Notes: generated by a model from the sequence alone, not told the origin. DNA of 17,706 nt from JBFKMV01 sp041629655 (GCA_041629655.1 JBFKMV010000106.1:1-17706), one strand, 5' to 3'; positions 6,773 to 15,102 are shown, counted from the stretch's first letter. A program made the numbers and translations.

Positions 6773-8250
6773 GGCGCGCCTCCCAGCAGCCACTGCGCGG
6801 CGGTGCGGGCGACCCCGGCCGAGATCGAGGTCGCAAGCCCGAAGTACAGCGTCGCGCCGATCAGGATCCACGTCGGCAACAGCATCGACAGCGGCGCCTC
6901 GCCCAGGCGCGCGGTCGACTCCGCGGGGGCCTGGAAGTACGCCGTCTCGACGACGCGCCAGACGTAGACCACCGCCAGCAGCGAGCTGATCAACAGCAGC
7001 GCTGCGATCGGCCACCAGCCGCCCTCGAGCGCCGCGGCGATCAGGTACCACTTGCTGATGAAGCCGGCGGTCAGCGGCACGCCGATCAGTCCCAGCCCGC
7101 CCAGCACCCAGGCCAGCATCGTCAGCGGCATCACGCGCCCCACGCCGCGCAGGTCGTCGAGATCGGTCGAGCCGAGCCGCAGCGCGACGCAACCGAGCGC
7201 CAGGAACATCCCGCCCTTGGTCAGCCCGTGGTTGAACACGTGCACGATCCCCGCGGTCAGGCCGGTCTCCGAGCCGAGGCTGATCCCGAGCACGATGTAG
7301 CCGATCTGGGCCACGCTGGAGTAGGCCAGCAGGCGCTTGACGTTGCGCTGGAAGATCGCCACCGTCGAGGCCACGAAGATCCCACCCAGCGCGATCGGCA
7401 TCAGGATCCGGTCCAGCGGCATGAACTCGAACGAGAACGGCTCGCCGTAGACCGTGAAGGTCAGCCGCAGCAGCACGTACACCGAGACCTTGGTCGCGGT
7501 CGCGGCGAGAAACGCGCTGACCAGCGAGGGGGCCTCGGTGTAGGCGTCGGGCAGCCACAGATGCAACGGGAACAGCGCCATCTTGAGGCTCAGCCCGACC
7601 GACAGGAACGCGAACGCCGCCAGCAGCGTGCGCGTGCCCTCGACCGCCGGCAGCCGGGCCGCCATGTCGGCCATGTTCAGCGTGCCGGTCATCATGTACA
7701 TCAGTCCGACGCCGAGCAGGAAGAACGTGGCCCCGATCGTGCCGAGGATCAGGTACCTGAACGCCGCCACGAACGCCTGCCGCCGCGCCCCCATGCTGAT
7801 CAGCGCGTAGGACGACAGCGACGAGATCTCGAGGAACACGAACACGTTGAACAGGTCGCCGGTGATCACGATCCCCAGCAGCCCGGTCAGGCACAGCAGG
7901 TAGGCCGACAGGAACAGGTGGTGCCGGTCGCGCGGGATCTCGCGCGTCAGGCTGGCCGGGGCGTAGCTCAGCACCAGCGCGCCGACACCGGAGACCAACA
8001 GCAGCACCAACGCGCCCAGCGGGTCGAGCCGGTACTCGATGCCCCACGGCGGCTCCCAGCCGCCGAGGGCGTAGGAGATCGTGCCCTCGCGCAGCACGCG
8101 CCGCAGCAGCGCGACCGAGATGCCGAACGTCGCCCAGGCCACGACCGTCGCGAAGCCCAGCACCAGCCGTCCGCGGCGCAGCACCACCGCCAGCGGCGCC
8201 GCGACCAGCGGCAGCACGACCTGCAGCGCGGGCAGGTGCGGCTCGATCAT
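6769..8250 (-). CDS. mrpD: MrpD Na+/H+ antiporter subunit, first copy
   Basis: 493 residues, close to the size of Bacillus MrpD, with about 14 predicted membrane helices. The ion-path residues of the family are visible: Glu141 in FLEISSLSSYAL, Lys223 in SLKMALFPLHLWLPDAY, Lys254 in TATKVSVY, Lys400 in FISKWYL. Directly following mrpC (ATGA overlap, 8247-8250), it holds the normal mrpD place of Mrp operons and is the best candidate for the true MrpD. It should act in the inner membrane together with MrpB, C, E, F and G. Confidence 0.92.
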   Translation of the reverse strand: MIEPHLPALQVVLPLVAAPLAVVLRRGRLVLGFATVVAWATFGISVALLRRVLREGTISYALGGWEPPWGIEYRLDPLGALVLLLVSGVGALVLSYAPASLTREIPRDRHHLFLSAYLLCLTGLLGIVITGDLFNVFVFLEISSLSSYALISMGARRQAFVAAFRYLILGTIGATFFLLGVGLMYMMTGTLNMADMAARLPAVEGTRTLLAAFAFLSVGLSLKMALFPLHLWLPDAYTEAPSLVSAFLAATATKVSVYVLLRLTFTVYGEPFSFEFMPLDRILMPIALGGIFVASTVAIFQRNVKRLLAYSSVAQIGYIVLGISLGSETGLTAGIVHVFNHGLTKGGMFLALGCVALRLGSTDLDDLRGVGRVMPLTMLAWVLGGLGLIGVPLTAGFISKWYLIAAALEGGWWPIAALLLISSLLAVVYVWRVVETAYFQAPAESTARLGEAPLSMLLPTWILIGATLYFGLATSISAGVARTAAQWLLGGAP

Positions 8251-8606
8251 GACGCCCGGTCCTGGGCGTCGATCTCGTCCTCCTCGATCGTGCCGTAGCT
8301 CTCGTGGATCCGCACCACCAGCGCCAGCGCCAGCGCCGCGGTAGCCACCCCGACCACGATCGCGGTCAGGATCAGCACGCTGGGCAGCGGGTTGGAGTAG
8401 CGCGTCACGCCCTCCTGCAGGATCGGCGCCGTGCCGCCTTCGAGCTTGCCCATCGTGATGTAGAGCAGGAACACCGAGACCTGGAAGATGCTCAGCCCGA
8501 TCAGCTTCTTGATCAGGTTGCCGCGCGAGATGACGATGTAGAACCCGGTCATCATCAGGAAGATGACGATCCAGTAGTTGTAGTAGCCGAGCAGCAGCTC
8601 GATCAT
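8247..8606 (-). CDS. mrpC: Na+/H+ antiporter subunit MrpC (NuoK-like)
   Basis: 119-residue protein with three membrane helices (about 10-26, 34-52, 74-98), a NuoK homologue. Typical segments are GNLIKKLIGLSIFQVSVFLL and NPLPSVLILTAIVVGVATAA, the latter resembling the NuoK/MrpC helix ending in LTAIVIG. The acidic tail IEEDEIDAQD is cytoplasmic or unstructured. Gene order mrpB-mrpC-mrpD is canonical. The start overlaps the mrpB stop as ATGA (8603-8606) and its own stop overlaps the mrpD start in the same way, so translational coupling is expected on both sides. Confidence 0.93.
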   Translation of the reverse strand: MIELLLGYYNYWIVIFLMMTGFYIVISRGNLIKKLIGLSIFQVSVFLLYITMGKLEGGTAPILQEGVTRYSNPLPSVLILTAIVVGVATAALALALVVRIHESYGTIEEDEIDAQDRAS

Positions 8607-9028
8607 GGCCGCCGCCGCCCCGCGAAGGCGAAGAAGATCGTGATCATCGTCGCGGCGACGGTGATGCCGACGCCCAGCTCGACGAGCAGGATGCCCAGGT
8701 GCTGGCCGTGGACCGGATCGTGGTGGTCGAGCGCCCCGTAGTCGAGGAAGTTGCCGCCCTTGAGCAGCGTGGCGACGCCGACGCCCGCGTACAGCAGCAC
8801 CCCGGCGGCGACCAGCGTCTGGATCAACGGCGGCGGGGCGACGCGGCGCGCCTCGTCGAGACCGAACACCAGCGCGTACAGCACGAACGCCGCGGCGAAG
8901 ATCACGCCGGCCTGGAAGCCGCCGCCCGGGCCGTAGTCGCCGTGGAACTGCACGTACAGCGCGAACAGCAAGATGTACGGGATCAGCAGCTTGGAGACGA
9001 CCCGCAGCACGACGTGGCGCTGTTTCAC
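8603..9028 (-). CDS. mrpB: Na+/H+ antiporter subunit MrpB
   Basis: 141-residue membrane protein of the MnhB/MrpB family with four predicted helices. The family signature HGDYGPGGGFQAGVIFAAAF lies at about residues 29-48. The start is GTG at 9028, overlapping the stop of the mbhD/E-like gene as GTGA, with GGAGGA (9040-9035) 6 bases upstream. It acts as an inner-membrane structural subunit between MrpC and the MrpA C-terminal part in known Mrp and Mbh structures. Confidence 0.92.
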   Translation of the reverse strand: MKQRHVVLRVVSKLLIPYILLFALYVQFHGDYGPGGGFQAGVIFAAAFVLYALVFGLDEARRVAPPPLIQTLVAAGVLLYAGVGVATLLKGGNFLDYGALDHHDPVHGQHLGILLVELGVGITVAATMITIFFAFAGRRRP

Positions 9029-9576
9029 GGCGGGTCCTCCCGCTCGCGGCGGCGGCGCACCCCGTGGTGCAGCAGCAACAGCACGCCGATCCCGGCCGTG
9101 AAGATCACCGTCGTCTCGCCGAGCGTGTCGTAGCCGCGGTAGCTGGCCAGCACCGAGGTGACCGTGTTGGGGATGCCGATCTCCTCGGGCGATTGCTCGA
9201 TGTAGCGCGGCGCCACGTGCGTGTGGACCGGGGCGTCGGGATCGCCGAAGCGCGGCATGTCCAGCGTGCCCCAGACCAGCGCGCAGCCGGTGACCACCAC
9301 CACCAGCAGCGGCACGAACGGACGGTGCACGGGCGGCTTGGCCCTGGAGCTGGTCAGCGCCAGCGTTCCCAGCATCAGCACGGTCGAGATCCCCGCGCCG
9401 ACGGCGGCCTCGGTGAACGCCACGTCGGGCGCGTCGAGGATCAGCATCCAGCTCGCCCCGATCAGGCTGAAGATGCCGGTCAGCATCACCGTGGCGAACA
9501 GCCCGCGCAGGCGCGCGATGGTGATCGCGGTGCAGGCCAACAGCGTCAGGATGAAGATGTCGATGAGCTGCGTGAT
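9025..9576 (-). CDS. MrpA C-terminal-like subunit (MbhD-MbhE fusion), probable ATC start
   Basis: Membrane protein matching the C-terminal third of MrpA, which in archaeal Mbh is split into MbhD and MbhE. The MbhD-type motif DAPDVAFTEAAVGAG lies at about residues 48-62; a linker follows, then an MbhE-type segment NTVTSVLASYRGYDTLGET and a last helix. Acidic residues in the first motif are thought to line the ion path. In frame after the mrpG stop, the sequence reads ATC-ACG-CAG-CTC-ATC-GAC-ATC. Homologues commonly begin MTQLID, and GAGGAGG lies 8 bases before the ATC, so ATC (9576-9574) is the likely start (183 residues). The nearest conventional alternatives are CTG at 9549 and 9543 and TTG at 9540 (171 residues); they would cut into the first membrane helix and have no Shine-Dalgarno sequence. 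The gene ends overlapping mrpB (GTGA). Confidence 0.85.
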   Translation of the reverse strand: MTQLIDIFILTLLACTAITIARLRGLFATVMLTGIFSLIGASWMLILDAPDVAFTEAAVGAGISTVLMLGTLALTSSRAKPPVHRPFVPLLVVVVTGCALVWGTLDMPRFGDPDAPVHTHVAPRYIEQSPEEIGIPNTVTSVLASYRGYDTLGETTVIFTAGIGVLLLLHHGVRRRREREDPP

Positions 9577-9579
9577 GCC

Positions 9580-9894
9580 TCAGCCCTCCTCGCGTCGCAG
9601 CGTCAGCTCCATCCCGCGGCTCAGCGCGGCGGCGGCCAGCGCGTGGGTCGAGGTCGGGCTGGCGACGAGCAGGAAGAACAGGATCAGCACCAGCTTGACC
9701 GTGGTCAGGCCGATTCCGGCCTGGAACATCAGCGCCGTCAGCACCAGGCCCGCGCCCAGCGTGTCGGTGATCCCGGCGCCGTGCATCCGCGTGAACAGGT
9801 CGGGCAGCCGCAGCAGCCCGATCCCGCCGACGACGCAGAACGCCGAGCCCAGCACGATCGCGACCCAGCTCAGCACGTCGAGCACCAGCTCCAC
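9580..9894 (-). CDS. mrpG: Na+/H+ antiporter subunit MrpG
   Basis: About 104-residue inner-membrane protein of the MnhG/PhaG family with three helices. Family marks are VVGGIGLLRLPDLFTRMHGAG (residues about 22-42) and LILFFLLVASPTSTHALAAAA near the end, matching the conserved RLPDxxxRxHA and SPxxAHxxxxAA patterns. The start is uncertain. TTG at 9900 overlaps the mrpF stop as TTGA but leaves only one base after GAGGAGG; GTG at 9894 stands 7 bases from it and is preferred. The gene is co-oriented and contiguous with mrpF and the mbhD/E-like gene. Confidence 0.92.
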   Translation of the reverse strand: MELVLDVLSWVAIVLGSAFCVVGGIGLLRLPDLFTRMHGAGITDTLGAGLVLTALMFQAGIGLTTVKLVLILFFLLVASPTSTHALAAAALSRGMELTLRREEG

Positions 9895-9896
9895 GC

Positions 9897-10181
9897 TCAA
9901 CCCTCCTCGCCGTCGGGCCCGTCGAGGCTCTGGAAGTGCCGGTACTTCGAGAAGCGCAGCACGGCGATCACGCCGATGAAGTTCATCAGCGCGTACAGCA
10001 GCGCCAGATCGAGGAAGTCGGTCCGCCCGGTCAAGAACCCGACCACGCTGATGAACAGCACCGTCTTGGTGCCGAACATGTTCAACGCCAGGATCCGGTC
10101 GAACACCGACGGCCCCAGCGCGGCGCGGATCAGCGCCAGGCTCATCGTGACCAGGATCGCGACCATCGCGACCGCGTACAT
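9897..10181 (-). CDS. mrpF: Na+/H+ antiporter subunit MrpF
   Basis: 94-residue membrane protein of the MnhF family with three predicted helices. Family patterns are ALGPSVFDRILALNMFGTK (about residues 21-39) and FLDLALLYALMNFIGVIAVLRF (about 55-76). ATG 10181 shares its first base with the last base of the mrpE stop codon (TGATG) and has GAGGGG (10195-10190) 8 bases upstream. An in-frame GTG one codon earlier is too close to that site. The C-terminus is charged and hydrophilic (DGPDGEEG). Confidence 0.92.
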   Translation of the reverse strand: MYAVAMVAILVTMSLALIRAALGPSVFDRILALNMFGTKTVLFISVVGFLTGRTDFLDLALLYALMNFIGVIAVLRFSKYRHFQSLDGPDGEEG

Positions 10182-10657
10182 CACGATCGCCCCTCGACCG
10201 CGCTCACGCGGCGGTCCATCTCTCCGCTCTCGAGCGCCGCCGCGGCCTCGCGCGTCAGCGCGTGGACCATGATCGTGTCGCCCTCCAGCGCCACCGAGAC
10301 CGTGCCGGGAGTCAGCGTGATCGAGTTGGCGTAGACGACCCGCGCCAGCTCGCGCCGCTGCCCGGCCCGGACTTCGACCACGCACGGATCGATCGGCAGC
10401 CGTGGGTCGAGGATCCGCCGGGCCACGTCGAGGTTGCTCTTGACGATCTCCCAGGCCAGCCACGGCGCATAGCGCAGCGCGCGCAGCGTGATCTCCAGCG
10501 GGACCGCCTCGGAGTCGAGGATCCGCATCCGCCGCGCGATCAGCACGATCGCGACGGTCGAGGCGAGGCCGAAACCCACCAGCAGGGCATCGAAGTGGCC
10601 CGACCACAGCAGCCAGACCCCGAACAGCACGACCCCGAGTGCGATCCCGTACTTCAT
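10181..10657 (-). CDS. mrpE: Na+/H+ antiporter subunit MrpE
   Basis: 158-residue protein of the MnhE family. Two membrane helices lie near the N-terminus (about 3-20 and 25-41), followed by a soluble domain with the typical LRYAPWLAWEIVKSNLDVARRIL and ANSITLTPGTVSV segments. It is the first gene of the antiporter block. Its ATG overlaps the tpiA stop codon as ATGA (10654-10657), so translation is probably coupled to the glycolytic enzyme upstream; no Shine-Dalgarno better than GAGTGG is seen. Starting the series with mrpE follows archaeal Mbh (mbhA) and haloarchaeal mnh order rather than Bacillus mrpABCDEFG. Confidence 0.92.
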   Translation of the reverse strand: MKYGIALGVVLFGVWLLWSGHFDALLVGFGLASTVAIVLIARRMRILDSEAVPLEITLRALRYAPWLAWEIVKSNLDVARRILDPRLPIDPCVVEVRAGQRRELARVVYANSITLTPGTVSVALEGDTIMVHALTREAAAALESGEMDRRVSAVEGRS

Positions 10658-11432
10658 CGGCCACTCGCCCGGCCGGCTGCCGCCACGATGGCGGCGAACT
10701 TGGCCGCGTCGAGCGACGCCCCGCCCACCAGCGCCCCGTCGACCTCGGGCAGCGCCATCAGCTCCGGGGCGTTCTGGGGAACGACCGATCCGCCGTAGAG
10801 GATGCGCACCCCGGCGGCCCGCCCCGCCCCGTAAAGCGAGGCCAGCTGCTCGCGGATCATGCGGTGCACCTCGTCGACCTGGGCCGGCGTCGCGGCGCGG
10901 CCCGTGCCGATCGCCCACACCGGCTCGTAGGCCACCACCAGCTCCGGCGCGTCGTCCGCGATCGCGTCCGCCAGCCCGACGCGGAGCTGCTGCTCGACCA
11001 CCGCCAGGGTGCGACCCGAGTCGCGCTGCGACTCGCTCTCGCCGACGCACAGGATCGGCACCAGGTCGTGCCGCCGCGCCGCGGCCAGCTTTCGGCGCAC
11101 CCGCTCGTCGGTCTCCCCAAACATCGCCCGGCGCTCGGAGTGTCCGAGGATCACCAGCCGCACGCCGCCCTCGGCCAGCATGCGCGGGGCGATCTCGCCG
11201 GTGAACGCGCCGTCCTCCTCCCAGTGCATGTTCTGCGCCGCCAGCCGCACGACGCTGCCCTCGAGCGCGCGCCGCACGGCCCCCAGCGAGGTGAACGCCG
11301 GGGCGACGGCGACGTCGGCGCCTCGCGCCGCGTCGAGCTGCGGCAGCAGGTCGGCCACCAGCCGCTCGGCCCAGGTCTCGCTCAGGTGCATCTTCCAGTT
11401 GCCGACCACCAGCGGTCGCGGCCGCGGCGCGC

Positions 11433-11436
<4 letters not shown>
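10654..11436 (-). CDS. tpiA: Triosephosphate isomerase
   Basis: Interconverts dihydroxyacetone phosphate and glyceraldehyde-3-phosphate in glycolysis and gluconeogenesis. The 260-residue TIM barrel is complete: Lys15 in VGNWKMH, His99 in ILGHSERR, catalytic Glu171 in AYEPVWAIGTG, and phosphate-binding LYGGSV (213-218) and GGASL (238-242). The start is GTG at 11436, overlapping the pgk stop as GTGA; no separate Shine-Dalgarno is evident, which fits translational coupling to pgk. The 3' end overlaps mrpE (ATGA). The usual partner secG is displaced to 2833-3258. Confidence 0.97.
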
Positions 11437-12620
<1,184 letters not shown>

Positions 12621-12645
12621 GAGCGACCCCCTGGTCCCGCGCCGT

Positions 12646-12674
12646 TTGCCCGCGACCGGGCCGTCCACTACAGT
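12646..12674 (+). promoter_or_regulatory. Putative promoter for the lipoprotein operon
   Basis: TTGCCC (12646-12651) and TACAGT (12669-12674) are separated by 17 bases on the plus strand; each matches consensus at 4 of 6 bases. Start of transcription would fall near 12681, about 27 bases before the ATG at 12708. It faces the pgk promoter. Confidence 0.4.
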
Positions 12675-12704
12675 TACCGGGTGGCGGGGAGGGAACGGGC
12701 CCGA

Positions 12705-12733
12705 ATTATGGAACCCTCCGAATATCAAGTCAA
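12705..12733 (-). promoter_or_regulatory. Strong sigma70-type promoter for pgk-tpiA-mrp
   Basis: TTGACT (12733-12728), a 17-base spacer, and CATAAT (12710-12705) on the minus strand: 5 of 6 consensus bases in each hexamer with ideal spacing, in otherwise GC-saturated DNA. Transcription would begin near 12698, giving a leader of about 78 bases before pgk. The -10 element covers the start codon of the divergent lipoprotein gene. Confidence 0.65.
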
Positions 12734-13280
12734 ACCCGCGAGATTCCGATCGCTCGCCGCGCTGCTGCTGCTCGCGACGGCCGCCGTCGCCGCGCCGGGC
12801 TGCGCCGAGGGCCGCGCGGCGCGGCTGTACGACGAGGCGCAGGAGCTCGTCGACCAGGGCGAGATCGGCCAGGCGATCGAGCGCTACGAGACGATCCTGG
12901 CCCGCTTCCCCGACACCGAGGCCGCCGTGCTGGCGCGCAACGACATCGACACCTACCGCTCGCTCGCCGACGCGGTCGAACGCTACCCGGTGCGGAGCGC
13001 TTTCGACCTGATGGTCGGGACGGCGCGCGCGATCGAGCGCTTCCGGAGCCGGAATCGCGAGTACCCGGAGACGCTGGCGGCCCTGGTGCCGGGCTACCTC
13101 GAGCAGGCCCCGGTCGACCCGTGGGGCCGCGCGCTGGTCTACTCCCGTCGCGCGGGACGCAAGGGCTACGTGCTGGCGTGCCTGGGCAGCGACGGGGCCG
13201 CGGGCGGCACGGACGACGCCAAGGACCTGGTCGTGCAGAACGGGCGGTTCGTGGCGCGGCCGACGGGGATGCCGCTGTGA
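12708..13280 (+). CDS. Predicted lipoprotein with GspG-like C-terminal domain
   Basis: 190-residue envelope protein of unassigned role. Residues 1-32 form a signal sequence ending AAPGC, a lipobox with an unusual Pro; Cys32 would be the lipidated residue. Residues 37-70 read like a TPR-type helical pair (ARLYDEAQELVDQGEIGQAI), and another helical stretch follows. Residues 119-175 resemble the C-terminal part of GspG major pseudopilins: YPETLAALVPGYL, APVDPWGRALVY, then LGSDGAAGG and DDAKDL, which in GspG carry the calcium-binding loop. The N-terminal pilin helix is absent, so it is not an ordinary pseudopilin. ATG 12708 is the only ATG before the signal; GTG 12681 is an alternative. GGGGAGGG (12686-12693) is rather far, 14 bases. 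It is first of three overlapping genes. Confidence 0.75.
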   Translation: MEPSEYQVKPARFRSLAALLLLATAAVAAPGCAEGRAARLYDEAQELVDQGEIGQAIERYETILARFPDTEAAVLARNDIDTYRSLADAVERYPVRSAFDLMVGTARAIERFRSRNREYPETLAALVPGYLEQAPVDPWGRALVYSRRAGRKGYVLACLGSDGAAGGTDDAKDLVVQNGRFVARPTGMPL

Positions 13281-13741
13281 CGCGGCCGGCGGCGCTGGCG
13301 TTGGGCCTGTTGACGCTGACGGGCGTGGCCGCGGCCTGGCCGGGGCCGGTTCCGGAGACGGCGGTGGCCGTGCTGCCCTCCGGCGACGCGTTCACGCTGG
13401 AGATCGCCGCCGACCCGGCGAGCCACGCGCGCGGCTACATGTTCCGCGAGCACGTCGGCCCGCGCGAGGGCATGCTGTTCCTGTTCGAGCGCGACGAGCG
13501 CCGCCCGTTCTGGATGAAGAACTGCAAGGTGGCGCTGGACATCGTGTGGCTCGACGCGGAGCTGCGCGTGGTGCACATCGCGCACGCCCAGCCGCCCTGC
13601 CCGGCCGAGGGCGAGTGCGTGCCCGTGCAGCCGATGCGCGTGGCCCGTCACGTCGTCGAGTTCGCCGGGGGCACCGCCCGCGCGGTCGGGCTCGAGATCG
13701 GCGACCGGATCGAGGTTCTCTCGGAGCCACCGCTGTTTTGA
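13277..13741 (+). CDS. Secreted DUF192 family protein
   Basis: 154-residue protein of the DUF192 (PF02643) family, whose biochemical role is not established. A short signal-like N-terminus (residues 1-20, ending VAAAW) is followed by the compact beta domain with its typical elements: ARGYMFREHV (51-60), GMLFLFE (65-71), PFWMKN (77-82), LDIVWLD (87-93) and VVHI (98-101). A Cys pair in PPCPAEGEC (Cys109 and Cys114) is common in this family. The start is GTG at 13277, overlapping the lipoprotein stop as GTGA; the frame is open upstream but only as a shadow of the previous gene. Probably periplasmic. Confidence 0.9.
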   Translation: MTRPAALALGLLTLTGVAAAWPGPVPETAVAVLPSGDAFTLEIAADPASHARGYMFREHVGPREGMLFLFERDERRPFWMKNCKVALDIVWLDAELRVVHIAHAQPPCPAEGECVPVQPMRVARHVVEFAGGTARAVGLEIGDRIEVLSEPPLF

Positions 13742-15078
13742 TCCGACCCCGAGCGAGCCGGCCCGTCGAGGTCGTCGCGGCGCTCGCCGTGGCGGCGGTC
13801 TCGCTCGCGGCCCCCGCCGCGGCGCAGGTCAAGGGCGCCGACATGGAGCTGCTGGGCGAGGTGCGCGAGCTGGCGGACCGCATCGCGGTGATCCGGCAGC
13901 GCCCCTTCGCCCGACAGCCGGTGGCGGTGCGCGCGCCGCGCGAGTTCCGGCTCGTGGCCGCCGAGGCGCGGGCGGCGGCCGGCCTGCCGCGCGCACGGCT
14001 GGACGCCCGGGGCCGGGCCTGGGCCGATCTGGGACTGGGCGGGGCCGCGACCCCCGCGGCGCTCCGCTACCGGCTGGCCTACGATCTCGAGGGCGCCACG
14101 TTCGATCCCTCGGGGCCGCGGCTGTTGATCGACCCGGAGCGCTTGAAGCCGACCGACTTCTTCGGCTCGGAGGCCGGCGAGGAGCCGGCCCCGCTGCTGC
14201 GCGCCACGGGGGTGCGCCCCGACGAGCCGCTGGTGGCCCACGTGCTGATGCACCTGCACCAGCACGAGCGCGACGCCGGACGCGCGACCCCCGCGACCAC
14301 GGACGAGCTGCTGGCCCGCTCGGCCTGGAGCGAGGGCGAGGCCAACCTGATCGCGGTGACCTACCTGTTCCGCAGCATGGGCATCGCCGGCGAGGTGCTC
14401 GAGGCCGGCCTCGACCCCGGGCTGGTGCTGGAGGGGGCGCTGCTGCCCCCGGCGGCGGACGGCGCCGGCGAGACCGAGCGACGCTTGCTGGAGTTCGTGT
14501 ATCACGAGGGGTTCGCCCGCGCGGCCGAGGCCCAACGGGCGGGCGGCTGGTCCGCGCTGGAGCAGGCGATCGCGGCGCGCCACACGACCCGGGCGATCCT
14601 GCATGCCGTCGACGAGGCCGCGCCGGCCCCCGACCGCCTGCCGTCGCCCCGTCTCGACCCGCCCCCGGGCTTCACGCTCGCCGACACCGACGTGCTGGGC
14701 GAGCACGCGGTGGGCGTGCTGATCGCGGCGTTGAGCGGCAAGGACGACCTGGGCCTGCAGGCCGCCGACGGCTGGCGCGCCGACGGGCTGTACCGCTGGG
14801 AGCCGGAGCGTGCCGGGGCGGACCCGGACGAGGGGATCACCGTCTGGGCCACCCGCTGGGCCGGGGCGCAGGACGCGGGGGACTTCGAGTACGGTCTGCT
14901 GCGCGGGCTGCGGGCCCGCTTCCCCGATCATGCCGCGGAGGCGACGGGGGAGGGCCGGCACCGGCTGGTGACGCCGGACCGGGTCTACCGGATCGAGCGC
15001 GACGGCAACGAGGTCCGCATCCGCGTGGCCCCGCCGGCGATCGACCGCCGGCTCGACGCGGTCACGAGTCCGGGTTGA
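13738..15078 (+). CDS. Secreted peptidase-like protein lacking the catalytic Glu
   Basis: 446-residue exported protein. A basic N-terminus and hydrophobic stretch end in APAAAQ, a good signal peptidase I site after about residue 29. The central part resembles the group of secreted zinc-peptidase-like proteins with HExxHALQDQ followed by an EGxA motif. Here the first motif reads HVLMHLHQHERD (168-179), so the catalytic Glu is Val while both His remain, and WSEGEANLIAVTYLF (198-212) keeps the downstream glutamates. The C-terminal section (LGEHAVGVLI, AADGWRADGLYRW, VWATRWAGAQDAGDF) also fits that group. TTG 13738 overlaps the DUF192 stop (TTGA) and gives a complete signal peptide; GGAG (13723-13726) is 11 bases upstream. 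The next ATG (13844) would remove the signal. Function is unknown; it may bind rather than cleave. Confidence 0.72.
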   Translation: MIRPRASRPVEVVAALAVAAVSLAAPAAAQVKGADMELLGEVRELADRIAVIRQRPFARQPVAVRAPREFRLVAAEARAAAGLPRARLDARGRAWADLGLGGAATPAALRYRLAYDLEGATFDPSGPRLLIDPERLKPTDFFGSEAGEEPAPLLRATGVRPDEPLVAHVLMHLHQHERDAGRATPATTDELLARSAWSEGEANLIAVTYLFRSMGIAGEVLEAGLDPGLVLEGALLPPAADGAGETERRLLEFVYHEGFARAAEAQRAGGWSALEQAIAARHTTRAILHAVDEAAPAPDRLPSPRLDPPPGFTLADTDVLGEHAVGVLIAALSGKDDLGLQAADGWRADGLYRWEPERAGADPDEGITVWATRWAGAQDAGDFEYGLLRGLRARFPDHAAEATGEGRHRLVTPDRVYRIERDGNEVRIRVAPPAIDRRLDAVTSPG

Positions 15079-15102
15079 TCCGCCCGGGGAACCTGCTAGG
15101 CT
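15075..15102 (+). promoter_or_regulatory. Possible nuoM promoter
   Basis: TTGATC (15075-15080) and TAGGCT (15097-15102), 16 bases apart, lie just before nuoM in the 49-base gap after the previous stop. The -10 is a weak match (3 of 6). Readthrough from the upstream operon is equally possible. Confidence 0.3.

Noticed and set aside
3678..6967. Long plus-strand open frames (3678-5114, 5096-6967) opposite the antiporter genes
   Set aside because: Products are Gln/His/Arg/Asp-rich low-complexity, as expected from reversing membrane-protein codons. The opposite strand has clear family motifs, overlaps and ribosome sites.
5309..8047. A single 912-residue minus-strand protein
   Set aside because: Only the part from 6772 down is MrpD-like. 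Upstream is an out-of-frame shadow of the first mrpD copy, and GGGAGG plus GTG at 6772 fixes the real start.
5309..8250. Recent tandem duplication of mrpD
   Set aside because: Outside the family motifs the two adjacent copies differ in most residues and in loop lengths, so they are ancient paralogues, not a fresh repeat.
3339..10657. Membrane-bound hydrogenase (Mbh) or Mbx complex
   Set aside because: The gene order matches Mbh A-H, but no NiFe hydrogenase large or small subunit, ferredoxin-type protein or NuoB/C/D/H-like gene is present in the window.
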